A stretch of DNA of 33,663 nt from Candidatus Cacconaster caballi (GTDB lineage: Bacteria > Bacteroidota > Bacteroidia > Bacteroidales > UBA932). The stretch spans positions 1 through 33,663 of the forward strand of contig JAGHST010000030.1 of NCBI GenBank assembly GCA_018065695.1, given 5' to 3'. The notes beneath the pieces are model-generated. The model made no database searches. It was not told the origin of the DNA and saw only the letters and a list, made by a program, of their open reading frames with translations. Positions 5,994 through 15,282 of the stretch are shown here, piece after piece. Made by a program: the position numbers and the translations under genes. Within the stretch, counting starts at the first letter, position 1. Each line of letters begins with the position of its first letter.

Positions 5994-7343
5994 ATGATGA
6001 AACAGTATATCGAAAAAAACAAGGACCGCTTCTTTGAAGAACTTTTCAGCCTTTTGCGTATTCCTTCCGTGAGTTCCGCTCCGGAACATAAGAAAGATAT
6101 GGCCCGCTGCGCGGCGCGCTGGGTGGAATTGCTGTTGGAAGCAGGTGCCGACAACGCCGCTGTATATCCCACTGAAGGCCATCCGGTGGTTTTTGGCGAG
6201 AAGAAATTCAGTCCGGATGCCCCGACAATTCTTGTTTACGGCCACTATGATGTGCAGCCGGAAGATCCGATAGAGCTTTGGAAATCAAAACCATACGAGC
6301 CTGAAATACGCGATGGGGCAATCTATGCACGGGGTGCGAACGATGATAAGGGCCAGACATTTATGCACGTCAAGGCGTTCGAATATCTTGTCCGCGAAGG
6401 CAAACTCCGCCACAACATCAAATTCATCTTCGAGGGAGAGGAGGAGATAGGCTCCATCTCGCTGCCGAAGTGGGTCCGTGAGCATAAACAACTTCTTGCG
6501 TGTGACATAATTCTTGTTTCCGACACCACGATGATTTCGGACAAGGTACCTTCCATAAACTGCGGAATGAGGGGAATAGCATATATGCAGGTGGAGGTGA
6601 CAGGCCCTAACAAGGATCTCCATTCGGGCCACTACGGAGGCGGGGTATTCAATCCCTGCAACACTCTCTGCAAGATGATTGCTTCTCTTACCGATGCAGA
6701 TGGCCGCATAACCGTCAAGGGATTTTATGACGACGTCGTCAATCTCAGCCGCTCCGACAGGAAAATGCTCTCCAGGGCTCCGTTCGACAAGGAGGAGTAT
6801 ATGGCGTCAATCGGAGTTAAGGCTCTTACAGGAGAAAAAGGCTATACGACACTTGAAAGGGAAGGTATCCGTCCTTGTCTGGATGTCAACGGCATCTGGG
6901 GCGGTGCCACCGGTGAAGGCAGCAAGACCATAATTCCTTCTAAGGCATACGCTAAGATATCGATGAGACTTGTGCCGAATCAGGATTGCGACAAGATAGC
7001 CCGCCTTTTCGCCAAGCATTTCAAATCAATCGCGCCTAAGGGCGTGAGCGTCAAGGTTGAGGCCGTACACGGTGGCAACGGCTTTTTGATTCCTATCTCT
7101 TCGAAGGCTTACAAGGCCGCAGCCAGGGCGATGGGAGAGGTTTACGGCATTGAGCCGGTGCCTAGCCGCGGTGGAGGCAGCATCACTATCCTCGCCGATA
7201 TGCAGCGCATCCTGCACGCAGATCCGCTTCTTATGGGATTCGGCCTTGAACGCGATGTAATCCACTCTCCGAACGAGAGTTTCCTCCTCGATCAGTTCTT
7301 CAGGGGAATGGAATCCATCGCCCTCTTCTACAAGTATTATTGA
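5994..7343 (+). CDS. M20 family dipeptidase (CNDP/carnosinase-like)
   Basis: A 449-residue zinc metallopeptidase with no signal peptide, so cytosolic. Metal and catalytic motifs are intact: YGHYDVQPE (H84, D86), GANDDKGQ (D117/D118), FEGEEEIGS (E149-E151 region) and near the C-terminus VIHSPNE. The dimerisation domain segment DLHSGHYGGGVFNP sits near the middle, as in CNDP-type enzymes. Length is normal for the subgroup. The start has two adjacent Met codons (5994 and 5997). The gene stands alone between tig and clpX, both on the other strand; its stop is 15 bp from the clpX stop. Substrate is probably dipeptides; specificity cannot be read. Confidence 0.88.
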   Translation: MMKQYIEKNKDRFFEELFSLLRIPSVSSAPEHKKDMARCAARWVELLLEAGADNAAVYPTEGHPVVFGEKKFSPDAPTILVYGHYDVQPEDPIELWKSKPYEPEIRDGAIYARGANDDKGQTFMHVKAFEYLVREGKLRHNIKFIFEGEEEIGSISLPKWVREHKQLLACDIILVSDTTMISDKVPSINCGMRGIAYMQVEVTGPNKDLHSGHYGGGVFNPCNTLCKMIASLTDADGRITVKGFYDDVVNLSRSDRKMLSRAPFDKEEYMASIGVKALTGEKGYTTLEREGIRPCLDVNGIWGGATGEGSKTIIPSKAYAKISMRLVPNQDCDKIARLFAKHFKSIAPKGVSVKVEAVHGGNGFLIPISSKAYKAAARAMGEVYGIEPVPSRGGGSITILADMQRILHADPLLMGFGLERDVIHSPNESFLLDQFFRGMESIALFYKYY

Positions 7344-7358
7344 TTCTGTCGGCAGGAT

Positions 7359-8615
7359 CTAATCCTCAAGACCTTGGAAGCGGCCGGAGAACTGCTCGAT
7401 TTTCTTTTTCGCGTAATCGAGGGTGATGGTCAGCGACTTCTTGTTGCCGCTGGGAGCCTCGAACATAGCATCGGTCATAATGGCTTCGCAAATCGAGCGG
7501 AGGCCGCGGGCTCCGAGTTTGTATGCGATGGATGTATCTACGATATACTCCAGAACGTCGTCATTGACGACAAGCTTGATTCCGTCCAGTGCGAAAAGTT
7601 CCTCGTACTGTTTCATCAGGGCGTTCTTTGGACGCGTCAGGATGGCGAGCAGGGTAGGCCTGTCGAGAGGGTCGAGATGTGCCAGTACCGGCAGACGTCC
7701 GATGATTTCAGGAATCAGACCGTATGAGCGGAGATCCTGAGGAGCAACGTACTGGATGAGATTGTCGGTGTCGATGGACTGATGTTTTTCGCGTGCGCCG
7801 TAGCCGATGACCTGAGTGTTGAGCCTCTGGGCAATATGACGCTCGATGCCTTCAAACGCACCTCCGCAGATGAAGAGAATGTTTTCGGTATTGACCGAAA
7901 TCATCTTCTGCTCAGGATGCTTGCGGCCTCCCTGCGGCGGAACGTTGACAATGCTTCCTTCCAGTATCTTGAGAAGAGCCTGCTGGACACCTTCGCCGGA
8001 AACGTCGCGCGTGATGGAAGGATTGTCGCTCTTGCGGGCAATCTTGTCTATTTCGTCTATGAATACGATACCTTTCTCCGCCCTGGAGACGTCATAGTCG
8101 GAATCCTGAAGCAGACGGGTGAGGATGCTTTCCACATCTTCGCCCACATATCCGGCTTCAGTGAGGACGGTGGCATCGACAATGGCGAAGGGTACGTTGA
8201 GCATCCTTGCAATTGTTCTGGCAAGCAGCGTTTTTCCGGTTCCTGTCGGGCCCACGATAAGAATGTTGCTCTTCTCGATGAGATCTTCCTTCAGGTTGAT
8301 GCGCTTGTAGTGGTTGTACACTGCCACCGAAAGGAATTTCTTCGCACTGTCCTGACCTATCACGTATTCATCCAGAAAAGCCTTTATTTCCACAGGTTTG
8401 AAGAGTTTCGCCTCGCCGACTGTCTTGCCGTTGGTGCGTATATTCTCACCATTGTTGTGATTGAGAGTCTGCTTCGAATATTCATAAGCCAGTTGCGCGC
8501 AGTCGGAGCATATGGACGCCCCGCCGGCGCTTATGAGAAGTTCCACCTCGTCCTGGCTTCTGCCGCAAAAGATGCAGTGTTCTTTTTCCCGGTCGCTGTT
8601 TTTATTCTTTGCCAT
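7359..8615 (-). CDS. clpX: ClpX, ATP-dependent unfoldase of ClpXP
   Basis: A 418-residue AAA+ unfoldase that feeds tagged or specific substrates to ClpP. The start is set at ATG 8615 (MAKNKNSD), because the frame further upstream only adds residues inside the clpP 3' end. The C4 zinc domain uses C14, C17, C36 and C39. Walker A is GPTGTGKT (122-129), pore loop GYVG (155-158), Walker B IVFIDEID (183-190). The ClpP-contacting loop reads IGYG (270-273) where many species have IGF. The start overlaps the clpP stop by 14 bp, so the pair is probably co-transcribed and translationally coupled. Confidence 0.96.
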   Translation of the reverse strand: MAKNKNSDREKEHCIFCGRSQDEVELLISAGGASICSDCAQLAYEYSKQTLNHNNGENIRTNGKTVGEAKLFKPVEIKAFLDEYVIGQDSAKKFLSVAVYNHYKRINLKEDLIEKSNILIVGPTGTGKTLLARTIARMLNVPFAIVDATVLTEAGYVGEDVESILTRLLQDSDYDVSRAEKGIVFIDEIDKIARKSDNPSITRDVSGEGVQQALLKILEGSIVNVPPQGGRKHPEQKMISVNTENILFICGGAFEGIERHIAQRLNTQVIGYGAREKHQSIDTDNLIQYVAPQDLRSYGLIPEIIGRLPVLAHLDPLDRPTLLAILTRPKNALMKQYEELFALDGIKLVVNDDVLEYIVDTSIAYKLGARGLRSICEAIMTDAMFEAPSGNKKSLTITLDYAKKKIEQFSGRFQGLED

Positions 8616-9276
8616 TCTTCTTTCTGACGATATTGTCCACCATTCCGTATTCAAGAGCCTCGCGGGCGGTCATCCAGTGATCGCGGTCGGCATCTTTGGC
8701 TATCTGTTTGACAGTATTGCCTGTATGATTGGAAAGGATGTCGTAGAGTTCGTCCTTGAGTTTGAGGATTTCGCGGGCCGTGATTTCAATGTCGGATGCC
8801 TGACCTTCGGCTCCTCCCATCGGCTGATGAATCATTACGCGTGAGTGCGGCAGAGCCGATCTCTTGCCTTTTGCGCCGGCTGCAAGCAGAACCGAAGCCA
8901 TTGAAGCGGCCATCCCGGTGCAGATGGTGGCTACATCAGGCTGTATGGTCTGCATAGTGTCGTAGATGCCGAGCCCTGAATAAACCACACCGCCCGGAGA
9001 ATTGATATAGAGCATGATGTCAGCCTTTGGGTCGTTGCTTTCAAGGAACAGGAGCTGAGCCTGGATTATGTTGGCGACGTCATCATTGATGGGACAGCCC
9101 AGAAAAATGATGCGGTCCATCATCAGACGGCTGAATACATCCATCTGTGCGACATTGAGCTGGCGCTCCTCAATGATCATAGGATTCATATAACTTGAAA
9201 CTATGGAACCGTACCTGTGGAGGTTCATCGAACTGATACCGCAGTGTCTGACTGCATATTTTTCGAATTCTGACAT
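8602..9276 (-). CDS. clpP: ClpP protease subunit
   Basis: A 224-residue serine protease, the proteolytic partner of ClpX. The catalytic triad is visible: S125 in GMAASMAS, H150 in SRVMIHQP, and D199 in the DRDHWM segment. The oxyanion strand NSPGG lies at 92-96. The N-terminal 25-30 residues are longer than the mature enzyme and may be processed. It lies 15 bp after rho and overlaps clpX by 14 bp on the same strand. In many bacteria tig directly precedes clpP; here tig is on the far side of clpX, separated by the M20 dipeptidase gene. Confidence 0.96.
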   Translation of the reverse strand: MSEFEKYAVRHCGISSMNLHRYGSIVSSYMNPMIIEERQLNVAQMDVFSRLMMDRIIFLGCPINDDVANIIQAQLLFLESNDPKADIMLYINSPGGVVYSGLGIYDTMQTIQPDVATICTGMAASMASVLLAAGAKGKRSALPHSRVMIHQPMGGAEGQASDIEITAREILKLKDELYDILSNHTGNTVKQIAKDADRDHWMTAREALEYGMVDNIVRKKNGKE

Positions 9277-9291
9277 ATTGTGACAGTTTTA

Positions 9292-11031
9292 TTAGCTGAG
9301 TTTGTCTCCGTTCATAGAAATGAGGAATTCTTCGTTTGAAACAGTTCTCTCAAGGTTGCGCTTCATAAATTCCATCGCTTCGACGGAATTCATATCCGCA
9401 AGATGGTTGCGGAGAATCCAGATGCGGTTGATTTGCTCAGGATTGTAGAGAAGGTCGTCGCGTCTGGTGGAACTGAGGGTGACATCCACTGCAGGGAACA
9501 GGCGGCGGTTGGCAAGTTTGCGATCGAGCTGAAGTTCAAGGTTTCCGGTGCCTTTGAATTCCTCGAAGATTACGTCGTCCATCTTCGAACCTGTTTCCGT
9601 CAGGGCTGTTGCCAGAATTGTGAGCGAACCGCCTCCCTCAATGTTGCGGGCGGCGCCGAAGAAGCGTTTTGGCTTGTGGAGGGCGTTGGCGTCCACACCG
9701 CCTGAAAGCACTTTGCCGGAAGCCGGCTGAACCGTATTGAATGCACGTGCCAGACGAGTTATGGAGTCGAGCAGAATCACTACGTCGTGGCCGCACTCGA
9801 CAAGTCTCTTGGCTTTTTCGAGAACCATACTTGCAACCTTCACGTGGTGCTCGGCAGGTTCGTCGAATGTGGATGCCACCACTTCCGCCTTCACGCTGCG
9901 CTCCATATCGGTCACCTCTTCAGGACGTTCGTCTATGAGCAGGACAATCATATAAACTTCCGGGTGATTGTCTGCAATGGCGTTTGCTATATCTTTGAGC
10001 AGCACTGTTTTACCTGTCTTCGGCTGCGCCACTATGAGGCCTCGCTGGCCTTTTCCGATAGGGGTGAACATATCCACCACGCGGATGGAGATGTTGCTGT
10101 TGTGTCCGTGGCCGGTGAGATTGAACTTCTCATTAGGGAAGAGAGGGGTGAGGAAGTCGAACGGCACCCTGTCGCGGATGAATTCAGGAGAACGTCCGTT
10201 GATTTTATTCACTTTGACCAAAGGGAAGTATTTGTCGCCTTCGCGCGGAGGACGAATCTCTCCGACGATGGTATCTCCCGTCTTGAGAGCATAAGCCTTT
10301 ATTTGATTCTGCGATACGTAGATGTCATCAGGGGAGTTCAGATAGTTGTAGTCGGATGAACGGAGGAATCCGTATCCGTCAGGCATTATCTCAAGCACTC
10401 CGGTAGCTTCCACGATGCCTTCGAATTCTATTTTGGGCCTTTGCGGCTGCTGAGGTTGCTGTTGAGGCTGAGTCTGCCCTGGCTGCTGAGACTGAGGCTG
10501 AGACTGCTGTTTCTGCTGTTTCTGCTGCTCCTGTCTCGGCTGTTCAGCCTGTTGTTCTGCCTGCTGATCCTGCGAAGCCTCCTTGCGCCCTTTGCGCGGC
10601 CTCATCTTCTTTGCAGGCTGGGAGTCTGAAGAGGAATCTTCTGCAGGCTTGGCTTCTGCCTGCAGTTCTGTCTGAGGCTGAGGCTCCTGCTTCTCTTGGC
10701 TCTGCGGTCCAGCCTTCTTCTGTCCCGGCTTCCTGCCGCGTTTCTTGGGAGCAGGCTTCTGCTCAGTTTCTGCCTCTGCGACAGAAGTCTCCGCAGGTTT
10801 TTCAGCCGGCTTCTCCACTGGCGCCGCAGACTCTTTGGCTGTTGCGGATTTTGCAGTGCGTTTACGGGTTTTCTTTGCAGGGTTTTCTCTGCTCTGGATA
10901 GCCTGTTCGTCGAGAATGGCGTATATCAGAGCTTCCTTGTCGATTGACTCAGGCTTTTTTACGCTGAGTTCCTTTGCGATAGCAATCAAATCTTCCTGAT
11001 TTTTCTTGCTAAGTTCTATTTTGTCGTACAT
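9292..11031 (-). CDS. rho: Transcription termination factor Rho with long Gln-rich insert
   Basis: A 579-residue Rho. Residues 1-46 form the Rho_N helical domain. Residues about 47-200 are a low-complexity region rich in K/P/A/E and then Q (152-198 mostly Q, P, S). From about 203 the cold-shock RNA-binding domain follows, with GYGFLR at 219-224. Walker A is AQPKTGKT (335-342), Walker [10 protein letters not shown] (417-425), and the R-loop/Q-loop region [28 protein letters not shown] follows. Such inserts are typical of Bacteroidota Rho, and in B. thetaiotaomicron the disordered region is reported to drive phase separation. It is 80 bp downstream of lptD and 15 bp upstream of clpP. A leader hairpin may regulate it. 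Confidence 0.96.
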   Translation of the reverse strand: MYDKIELSKKNQEDLIAIAKELSVKKPESIDKEALIYAILDEQAIQSRENPAKKTRKRTAKSATAKESAAPVEKPAEKPAETSVAEAETEQKPAPKKRGRKPGQKKAGPQSQEKQEPQPQTELQAEAKPAEDSSSDSQPAKKMRPRKGRKEASQDQQAEQQAEQPRQEQQKQQKQQSQPQSQQPGQTQPQQQPQQPQRPKIEFEGIVEATGVLEIMPDGYGFLRSSDYNYLNSPDDIYVSQNQIKAYALKTGDTIVGEIRPPREGDKYFPLVKVNKINGRSPEFIRDRVPFDFLTPLFPNEKFNLTGHGHNSNISIRVVDMFTPIGKGQRGLIVAQPKTGKTVLLKDIANAIADNHPEVYMIVLLIDERPEEVTDMERSVKAEVVASTFDEPAEHHVKVASMVLEKAKRLVECGHDVVILLDSITRLARAFNTVQPASGKVLSGGVDANALHKPKRFFGAARNIEGGGSLTILATALTETGSKMDDVIFEEFKGTGNLELQLDRKLANRRLFPAVDVTLSSTRRDDLLYNPEQINRIWILRNHLADMNSVEAMEFMKRNLERTVSNEEFLISMNGDKLS

Positions 11032-11046
11032 TTATAAATTGGAAGT

Positions 11047-11068
11047 AAAACTCCCGTATCGGAGTTTT
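11047..11068 (-). terminator. Hairpin with T-tract between lptD and rho
   Basis: AAAACTCC and GGAGTTTT form a perfect 8-bp stem with a 6-nt loop. On the minus strand it begins 43 nt after the lptD stop and ends 15 nt before the rho ATG. It could terminate lptD transcripts, or act as a leader attenuator of rho, since a putative rho -7 element lies upstream of it. The U-tract is part of the stem, so terminator strength is uncertain. Confidence 0.45.
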
Positions 11069-11081
11069 CAATGATGATGTG

Positions 11082-11089
11082 CAAATGTA
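11082..11089 (-). promoter_or_regulatory. -7 element for rho
   Basis: TACATTTG on the minus strand fits TAnnTTTG. It predicts a start near 11076-11078 and a leader of about 45 nt that contains the 11047-11068 hairpin. Confidence 0.5.
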
Positions 11090-11111
11090 ATGAAAATTAT
11101 CGGAACAATCG

Positions 11112-13838
11112 CTAATTATCCCAATAACTTGAAGATTTTTTGAATTTGAGCAAGTCTGCAAGAGCGGAAGCTTTGGCAGCAATCCTGAAACTCCAGCTCT
11201 CCCATTGGCCGTTCGGCACCCAGGAGACGGAAATGCCGAAGCAGTGGAGGTCGTAGGAGGCGCTTACCTGAGTGGTCGAAAGTTTCATCTGGGTGAAGTC
11301 GAATCCGGTGTTGATGGAAAACTTCAGCGCTTTGTGTATCTGGACCTGTGCCGAGACTCCCAGAGTCTGTGTGAATGTGTTCTTCTTGACAAGTTTGTCG
11401 TTCTCTCTGCGGAATGCTCCGGAATATGACAGACTGTAGTTGAGGTTAACGGACCACGGCGCGTTCGGGTTAAGATAGTAGAGCCAACCTCCTGGAATGT
11501 ATTCCCCTGTAATCGGATGATAATAAACCCTATAGTAATCCGCCGACTTATTGGCGCTGTCTTCCTTGCCGTCGTTGCCCTTGTAGTCGCTGCCTCCGCT
11601 GAAAGAGTAGGAGAGGGAGGCGCTGGCGTTGGTCAGACGTGCCAGACGGTGGTCTCGGATAAGACAGAATTTGCCGATTGTACGGCCGTTTTCATCCACC
11701 GAATAAGGATTCAGTGTCATATTCCCGTTGATGCCGAGTTTGCCGAATACGGTGGTGCTTGCAGATATACCTATGTTTGATAGTCTGAGGGAATCGGCCA
11801 GGAAGTTGTATGAGCCGCTGATGTTGAGCTGGTCCAGAAGCTTTATCTTCTCCGTATTCTTTTTAGGGTTGTCCCGGTCCGCTTCGGACAATTCGCTTAT
11901 CTCTTTTTCACTCTTCCTGACTTTCGCTTCGAAATTGTTGGCGAAGGAGAATGATAGGGACGCGCTCTTGCCCTTGGAAGGAGGGGAGTAAACGCCGCCT
12001 GCGAATCTGTTGAAATTCTCGGTGTGGAGATTACCTTTACTGTCTGTGTAAGTGAATGTTTCGTAGCCGTTTGCCCTCGTGCCGAGTTCGGGATGGTATG
12101 ACACGCTGAAAGAAGGCGTTATCATATGCCTGATGGCCTGAATCCTGGCCTTGCGGCCGAAATTGAACATACCGTAGATGCGCGTGCTCATCGAAAGGCT
12201 TCCGGAATAGGTCTGTGAGATGCCGAAGGTGCCGAAGGCGTCACCATCCACGAGGACAGCCCTGTCCTTGTCCGCATCGTATTCCATATGCCGGTCACGG
12301 AAGTACCAGTTCATTCCGTATGAGATGCCCGGGGTGAACTGAAGGTATTTCAGCAGGGTGAAGCCCGGCAGACCTATGCTGAAATTGTGGGTCATGCCGT
12401 TCTGGAACTTGTTGAAGAATTTCCTGTCCATCGAGAATTCGCTGGCCTTGAACGAAACCTTGTTCTGGAGCGTAGTGTTGTAACTGAAAGAGATCTTCTC
12501 GTAGAACTTCTCCTTGCCCACTCTGGCCTTGCGCTTGAACGGATAGAAGCGGTTGACGTTGAGCGTTATGTTCGGAAGTGTGAAGGTATAGGAGCTGTCT
12601 CTGGAGTTCTGGCTGTGGAGGGCGTTGACGCTCAGGCTCACTCCGCTCCAGGTCTTGGAATATGAGATGGAACTCGATACCTGGTTCTGCAGGCTTTCGG
12701 TGATGTCGTGAGAGTTGTACCGGTTGTTCGAAGGGCTCGAGAAGTTCACCGATGCACGGAATGATGTACCCGGGCGGGCCTTCGGGTCCTGAGCGTGGCT
12801 CCACTGTACTCCGAAGTTCTTGGATTTGCTGTAATTCGGACTGTCCGGATCTCCCGTGACGTCCACGGAATAGTTCAGAGCGACGTTTCCGTCGAAAGAA
12901 TATCTTTTCTTATAGCGCGATGTGGCCCTTACCGCCCATGAACCATAGGAGTATATGTCTCCAGTCAGTGCCAGATCGAGATGTTCCCCTATTACGAAGG
13001 AATATCCGAAATCTTTGAGGTACAAGCCTCTGGCGGTCTCTTCTCCATAAGAAGGAACCAGAATGCCGCTTGCTCTGTCAGGCATATTGGGTACGAATCC
13101 GAAAGGCAGTGCGAGCGGAAGAGGGACATCCTCCACTACGAGATAGGCCGGGCCGAACATCGTCTTCCTTTCCGGTTTGGTTATGACCTTGGCTGTGGTC
13201 ATACGGAGGTAGTAATGAGGATGCTCCGCATCGCAGACGGTGTATTTTCCTCCGGAAATGTTGATTGACCGGTCGGGCATCATCTTCAGATTGTCACCTA
13301 CAAGTTTGCCTTCCTGCTGCTCCGTAGCCATATTCCTGATGCGGGCTTTCCTTGTGGTGAAGTTGTAGAACACCTCTTCCATCTTGTAGGATGAGTTTCC
13401 GTCCTTCATCTCCGGCATACCGGAAATTTCACCGGTGATGGTGTCCCTGGTGCCGCGCGCATAGACGATGTTCTTGTCAACGTCGTATGCCATATAGTCC
13501 GCCTTCAGTTCAAGAGTGCCGTAGGTGGCTGTGACGTCGCCGAAATAGTAGAGAATGTTGCGTTCCATATCCTCTATTATGGAATCACGGGCAGTGGAGA
13601 AGGCAGGCCTGTCGATAGGCCCTTCTTTGGTGCGGGAGCCGCCGACCGCCAGAGAGTCGGACATATTCACCGTTTCAATGGAAATCGTATCCAGCAATGC
13701 CGGTATCCTGACGGAAGTGGTGTCGGACTGCCGTTCCGCAGCGGCGGGAAGCGCCACCTGAGATGATGCGACTGCGATGCCGGCTCCGCAGAGGAAGGCA
13801 GGCAGACAGATGAAAAATCTATAAAGTTTTCTCCACAT
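11112..13838 (-). CDS. lptD: LPS assembly protein LptD (Bacteroidota type)
   Basis: A 908-residue outer membrane protein. The start is placed at ATG 13838 (MWRKLYRFFICLPAF), the head of a signal peptide, rather than the upstream Met, which lies in the promoter region. After the signal comes an OstA/LptA-like beta-jellyroll region (about residues 75-260, with ATYGTLELKADYMAYD and GDNLKMMPD), then a long alternating hydrophobic/polar beta-barrel region with many aromatic strand ends. The family inserts LPS into the outer leaflet together with LptE. It is divergent from the cell-wall amidase, with promoters in the 71-bp gap, and the next gene on the same strand is rho. Confidence 0.85.
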   Translation of the reverse strand: MWRKLYRFFICLPAFLCGAGIAVASSQVALPAAAERQSDTTSVRIPALLDTISIETVNMSDSLAVGGSRTKEGPIDRPAFSTARDSIIEDMERNILYYFGDVTATYGTLELKADYMAYDVDKNIVYARGTRDTITGEISGMPEMKDGNSSYKMEEVFYNFTTRKARIRNMATEQQEGKLVGDNLKMMPDRSINISGGKYTVCDAEHPHYYLRMTTAKVITKPERKTMFGPAYLVVEDVPLPLALPFGFVPNMPDRASGILVPSYGEETARGLYLKDFGYSFVIGEHLDLALTGDIYSYGSWAVRATSRYKKRYSFDGNVALNYSVDVTGDPDSPNYSKSKNFGVQWSHAQDPKARPGTSFRASVNFSSPSNNRYNSHDITESLQNQVSSSISYSKTWSGVSLSVNALHSQNSRDSSYTFTLPNITLNVNRFYPFKRKARVGKEKFYEKISFSYNTTLQNKVSFKASEFSMDRKFFNKFQNGMTHNFSIGLPGFTLLKYLQFTPGISYGMNWYFRDRHMEYDADKDRAVLVDGDAFGTFGISQTYSGSLSMSTRIYGMFNFGRKARIQAIRHMITPSFSVSYHPELGTRANGYETFTYTDSKGNLHTENFNRFAGGVYSPPSKGKSASLSFSFANNFEAKVRKSEKEISELSEADRDNPKKNTEKIKLLDQLNISGSYNFLADSLRLSNIGISASTTVFGKLGINGNMTLNPYSVDENGRTIGKFCLIRDHRLARLTNASASLSYSFSGGSDYKGNDGKEDSANKSADYYRVYYHPITGEYIPGGWLYYLNPNAPWSVNLNYSLSYSGAFRRENDKLVKKNTFTQTLGVSAQVQIHKALKFSINTGFDFTQMKLSTTQVSASYDLHCFGISVSWVPNGQWESWSFRIAAKASALADLLKFKKSSSYWDN

Positions 13839-13862
13839 CCGGTAAAAGTCGCAACAATTGTC

Positions 13863-13870
13863 TATCTTTG
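13863..13870 (+). promoter_or_regulatory. -7 element for the cell-wall amidase
   Basis: TATCTTTG fits TAnnTTTG and predicts a leader of about 35 nt to the ATG at 13910. It overlaps in position with the opposing lptD promoter, whose -7 is 18 bp to the right. Confidence 0.55.
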
Positions 13871-13880
13871 CACAGAAAGG

Positions 13881-13888
13881 CAAAATTA
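13881..13888 (-). promoter_or_regulatory. -7 element for lptD
   Basis: TAATTTTG on the minus strand fits TAnnTTTG. It predicts a start near 13876 and a leader of about 37 nt to the lptD ATG at 13838. The two promoters are interlocked, not back to back. Confidence 0.5.
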
Positions 13889-13909
13889 GTAATTTTTTCT
13901 ATATTTCGG

Positions 13910-15058
13910 ATGACATCCAAGTCTATTATAAGTATATTGGTGGCTGTCGCCCTCTTTTTGGGGCTGCCGTGGCACTCTTTTTCTCAGAACAAAGGAAAAG
14001 TGGTGCTCAGCACAGTCGTCATAGACGCCGGACACGGCGGACACGACCCCGGGACCGTCTCTCCGGACAGGAAACTCAAGGAGAGCACCATAAATCTTGA
14101 CGTTGCACTGAAACTCGGCGCCAAGATAAAGGAGAAATATCCGAATGTCAAGGTCATTTATACGAGAAAGACGGATGTCTTCATTCCTCTGGCCGAAAGA
14201 GCGAATATAGCGAACAGGAACAAGGCTGACCTTTTCATCTCCATTCACGTCAATTCCGTGTCCCGAAAAAGCAATTCGCCGAGTGGGACCGAAACCTTCG
14301 TGATGGGTACGGACAAGAGCGCTTCCAATATGGAGGTATGCAAAACGGAAAACTCCGTAATACTTCTGGAAGAGGACTATTCCACAACATATCAGGGCTT
14401 TGACCCGAACAATCCGGAGTCCTACATCTTCTTCAATCTGATGCAGAACGCCTATTTCGAACAGAGCATAAATATGGCGGCCTGCATTCAGCAGGAACTC
14501 AAGAAGGGACCCGTCAAGGCCAGCAGGGGCATCAAGCAAGCCCCTCTTATGGTGCTCTGGCGCACCACTATGCCGTCGGTTCTAGTGGAAATAGGCTTCC
14601 TGTCAAATGCTGCGGATAGGAATATATTGCGGGACAAGAACCAGCGTGAGGTGATAGCCACACGACTGTTCAATGCCTTCTGCCGGTTCAAGAGCCAGTA
14701 TGATTCTGACGGCCCTGAAGCTGCAGAGGCTCCATCTCCGGTGACTTCTCCATCTCCAGTGGCTACTTCAGAGCCTGAGACTGCTCCAAAACCTGAGACT
14801 GCTCCGAAACCTGAGACAACCACTGTTGTCGAGGCCTCTCCGCAGACCGTGTACAGAGTGCAGATTTTTGTCCTTTCCAAAAAGCTGAAAGCCGGAGCTC
14901 CGCAGTTGAAAGGTCTGAAGCAGTACAATTGTGACTATGTCGGAGGAGTGTACAAATACAGTGTCGGAAACTATGCCTCAAAGGCCGAAGCCGAGAAGAA
15001 ATTGCGCTCGTTGAAAGCATCTTTTCCCGGAGCATATATCGTCAAATTCAAGCAGTGA
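13910..15058 (+). CDS. N-acetylmuramoyl-L-alanine amidase with C-terminal SPOR domain
   Basis: A 382-residue exported cell-wall hydrolase. The start is set at ATG 13910 because the longer frame back to 13868 would begin inside the -7 element. Residues 1-26 are a signal peptide ending near SFSQ. The Amidase_3 domain (about 34-262) keeps its zinc and catalytic residues: H42 in DAGHGGHDPG, E58 in LKEST, H113 in SIHVNS and E227 in VEIGF. A Pro/Glu/Thr-rich linker with a repeated ETAPKP unit (about 283-304) leads to a C-terminal SPOR-like domain (about 313-382), which in the family binds denuded glycan at division septa. It cleaves the amide between MurNAc and the stem peptide. Confidence 0.92.
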   Translation: MTSKSIISILVAVALFLGLPWHSFSQNKGKVVLSTVVIDAGHGGHDPGTVSPDRKLKESTINLDVALKLGAKIKEKYPNVKVIYTRKTDVFIPLAERANIANRNKADLFISIHVNSVSRKSNSPSGTETFVMGTDKSASNMEVCKTENSVILLEEDYSTTYQGFDPNNPESYIFFNLMQNAYFEQSINMAACIQQELKKGPVKASRGIKQAPLMVLWRTTMPSVLVEIGFLSNAADRNILRDKNQREVIATRLFNAFCRFKSQYDSDGPEAAEAPSPVTSPSPVATSEPETAPKPETAPKPETTTVVEASPQTVYRVQIFVLSKKLKAGAPQLKGLKQYNCDYVGGVYKYSVGNYASKAEAEKKLRSLKASFPGAYIVKFKQ

Positions 15059-15282
15059 TTTTTGTTTGGATTTTTTCTGAAACTTAAACAAGTTATTTTC
15101 AGTCATATAACTTTTTTAGATTTGTTAAAACTCTGTTAATCAGCGATATATAATTTTTTAAAATTTTTTGTAAATTTTTATTGTTGAAAATAAGAGACTT
15201 GTGATATTTTTGGTTTTTACAAGCGAAATAAATTTTTTTTTCAACAATTTTTTCCTCAAATTTGCTCCCGTAAGAGAGAATA
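15059..15282. promoter_or_regulatory. AT-rich region upstream of dnaA with an 11-bp inverted repeat
   Basis: This 224-bp gap is very AT-rich. ATTGTTGAAAA (15180-15190) and TTTTCAACAAT (15238-15248) are perfect inverted copies 47 bp apart. A near-match to a -7 element, CAAATTTG (15257-15264), sits about 18 bp before the dnaA ATG. I searched by eye for DnaA boxes (TTATNCACA and its complement) and saw none, so I do not call an origin here. No small gene is visible. Confidence 0.5.

Noticed and set aside
10441-10629. Plus-strand Leu/Arg-rich frame of 62 residues
   Set aside because: It is the complement of the Gln-rich stretch of rho, where CAG/CTG codon bias opens the opposite strand.
15059-15282. 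oriC next to dnaA
   Set aside because: No TTATNCACA-type DnaA boxes seen by eye on either strand. AT-richness alone is not enough.
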